Shown piece after piece: positions 6,973-7,068 of a stretch of DNA of 7,068 bases. Origin of the DNA: Gemmatimonadota bacterium (lineage in GTDB: Bacteria > Orphanbacterota > Orphanbacteria > Orphanbacterales > Orphanbacteraceae); NCBI GenBank assembly GCA_013002425.1, contig JABDJQ010000493.1:1-7068 (forward strand), in the 5' to 3' direction. Under the pieces are notes generated by a model. The model was not told the DNA's origin, did no database searches, and saw nothing but the letters and a program-made list of their open reading frames with translations. How positions within the stretch are numbered: position 1 is the first letter of the stretch; each line of letters begins with the position of its first letter. The position numbers and the translations under genes were made by a program.

Positions 6973-7068
6973 ATGATCCTCGATCGCATCGTCGAAACCA
7001 AACGCGAGGAAGTGGCGGAACGGAAGGCGAAGCACCCGTTCGCGACGCTCCGGCGCGCGGCGGAAGAG
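6973..7068 (+). CDS. trpC: Indole-3-glycerol phosphate synthase, N-terminal part (cut by window end)
   Basis: Only the first 32 codons are present; the frame is open to the window edge. The start reads ILDRIVETKREEVAERKAK, followed by HPFATLRRAAEE, the typical N-terminal helix of TrpC, which has the pattern of ILxxIVxxKxxEVxxRK. The enzyme closes carboxyphenylaminodeoxyribulose phosphate to indole-3-glycerol phosphate. The ATG at 6973 follows the trpD stop after four bases with no clear ribosome binding site, so it is probably translated by coupling. The catalytic barrel lies outside the window, so neither completeness nor a possible fusion to trpF can be judged. Confidence 0.92.
   Translation, partial: MILDRIVETKREEVAERKAKHPFATLRRAAEE

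Noticed and set aside
1..7068. Search for mobile elements, CRISPR repeats, defence genes, tRNAs or a novel gene cassette
   Set aside because: All genes are core metabolic or repair genes with near-continuous coding, similar codon use throughout and no direct repeats or attachment-like sites that I could see.

Overview
The window is a GC-rich (roughly 60-65% by eye), tightly packed stretch of bacterial chromosome. Every gene lies on the plus strand and nearly every base is coding. I see no tRNA, rRNA, insertion sequence, CRISPR array, phage gene or other sign of mobile DNA. Gene content and order (xseA-xseB-ispA, nadK-recN, then trpE-trpG-trpD-trpC) suggest a free-living bacterium that makes its own tryptophan. 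A GC-rich group such as Desulfobacterota, Acidobacteriota or a related candidate phylum would fit, but the sequence alone does not fix the phylum.

Region 1 (1-3703) looks like one housekeeping operon. It holds the last codons of an upstream gene (probably xseA), xseB (exonuclease VII small subunit), ispA (short-chain prenyl diphosphate synthase), nadK (NAD kinase) and recN (DNA repair SMC-like ATPase). The genes either overlap by four bases (ATGA at 23, GTGA at 265) or are separated by 1 to 9 bases, so co-transcription and translational coupling are likely. Functionally it mixes DNA repair (xseAB, recN) with isoprenoid and NADP supply. In many bacteria dxs, and sometimes tlyA, lies between ispA and nadK/recN; here both are missing from that position.

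Region 2 (3704-3852) is the only real intergenic gap, 149 bases. It has a perfect TTGACA -35 hexamer, a separate TACAAT -10-like hexamer and a small inverted repeat just before the trpE ribosome binding site. It contains no TGG codon on the coding strand, so a classical tryptophan leader peptide cannot be encoded there. I see no convincing intrinsic terminator for the upstream operon.

Region 3 (3853-7068) is the start of a trp operon. trpE and trpG encode the two subunits of anthranilate synthase, trpD encodes anthranilate phosphoribosyltransferase, and the first 32 codons of trpC (indole-3-glycerol phosphate synthase) run off the end. Gaps between genes are 4 to 14 bases. Together they convert chorismate to anthranilate, then to phosphoribosyl-anthranilate and on towards indole-glycerol phosphate; trpF, trpB and trpA would be expected downstream.

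I found no evidence for a previously undescribed system. The points most worth a second look are the strong over-representation of the palindrome CGATCG (24 copies by eye), the unusual trp leader, the missing dxs and an altered HGQ-loop motif in RecN.
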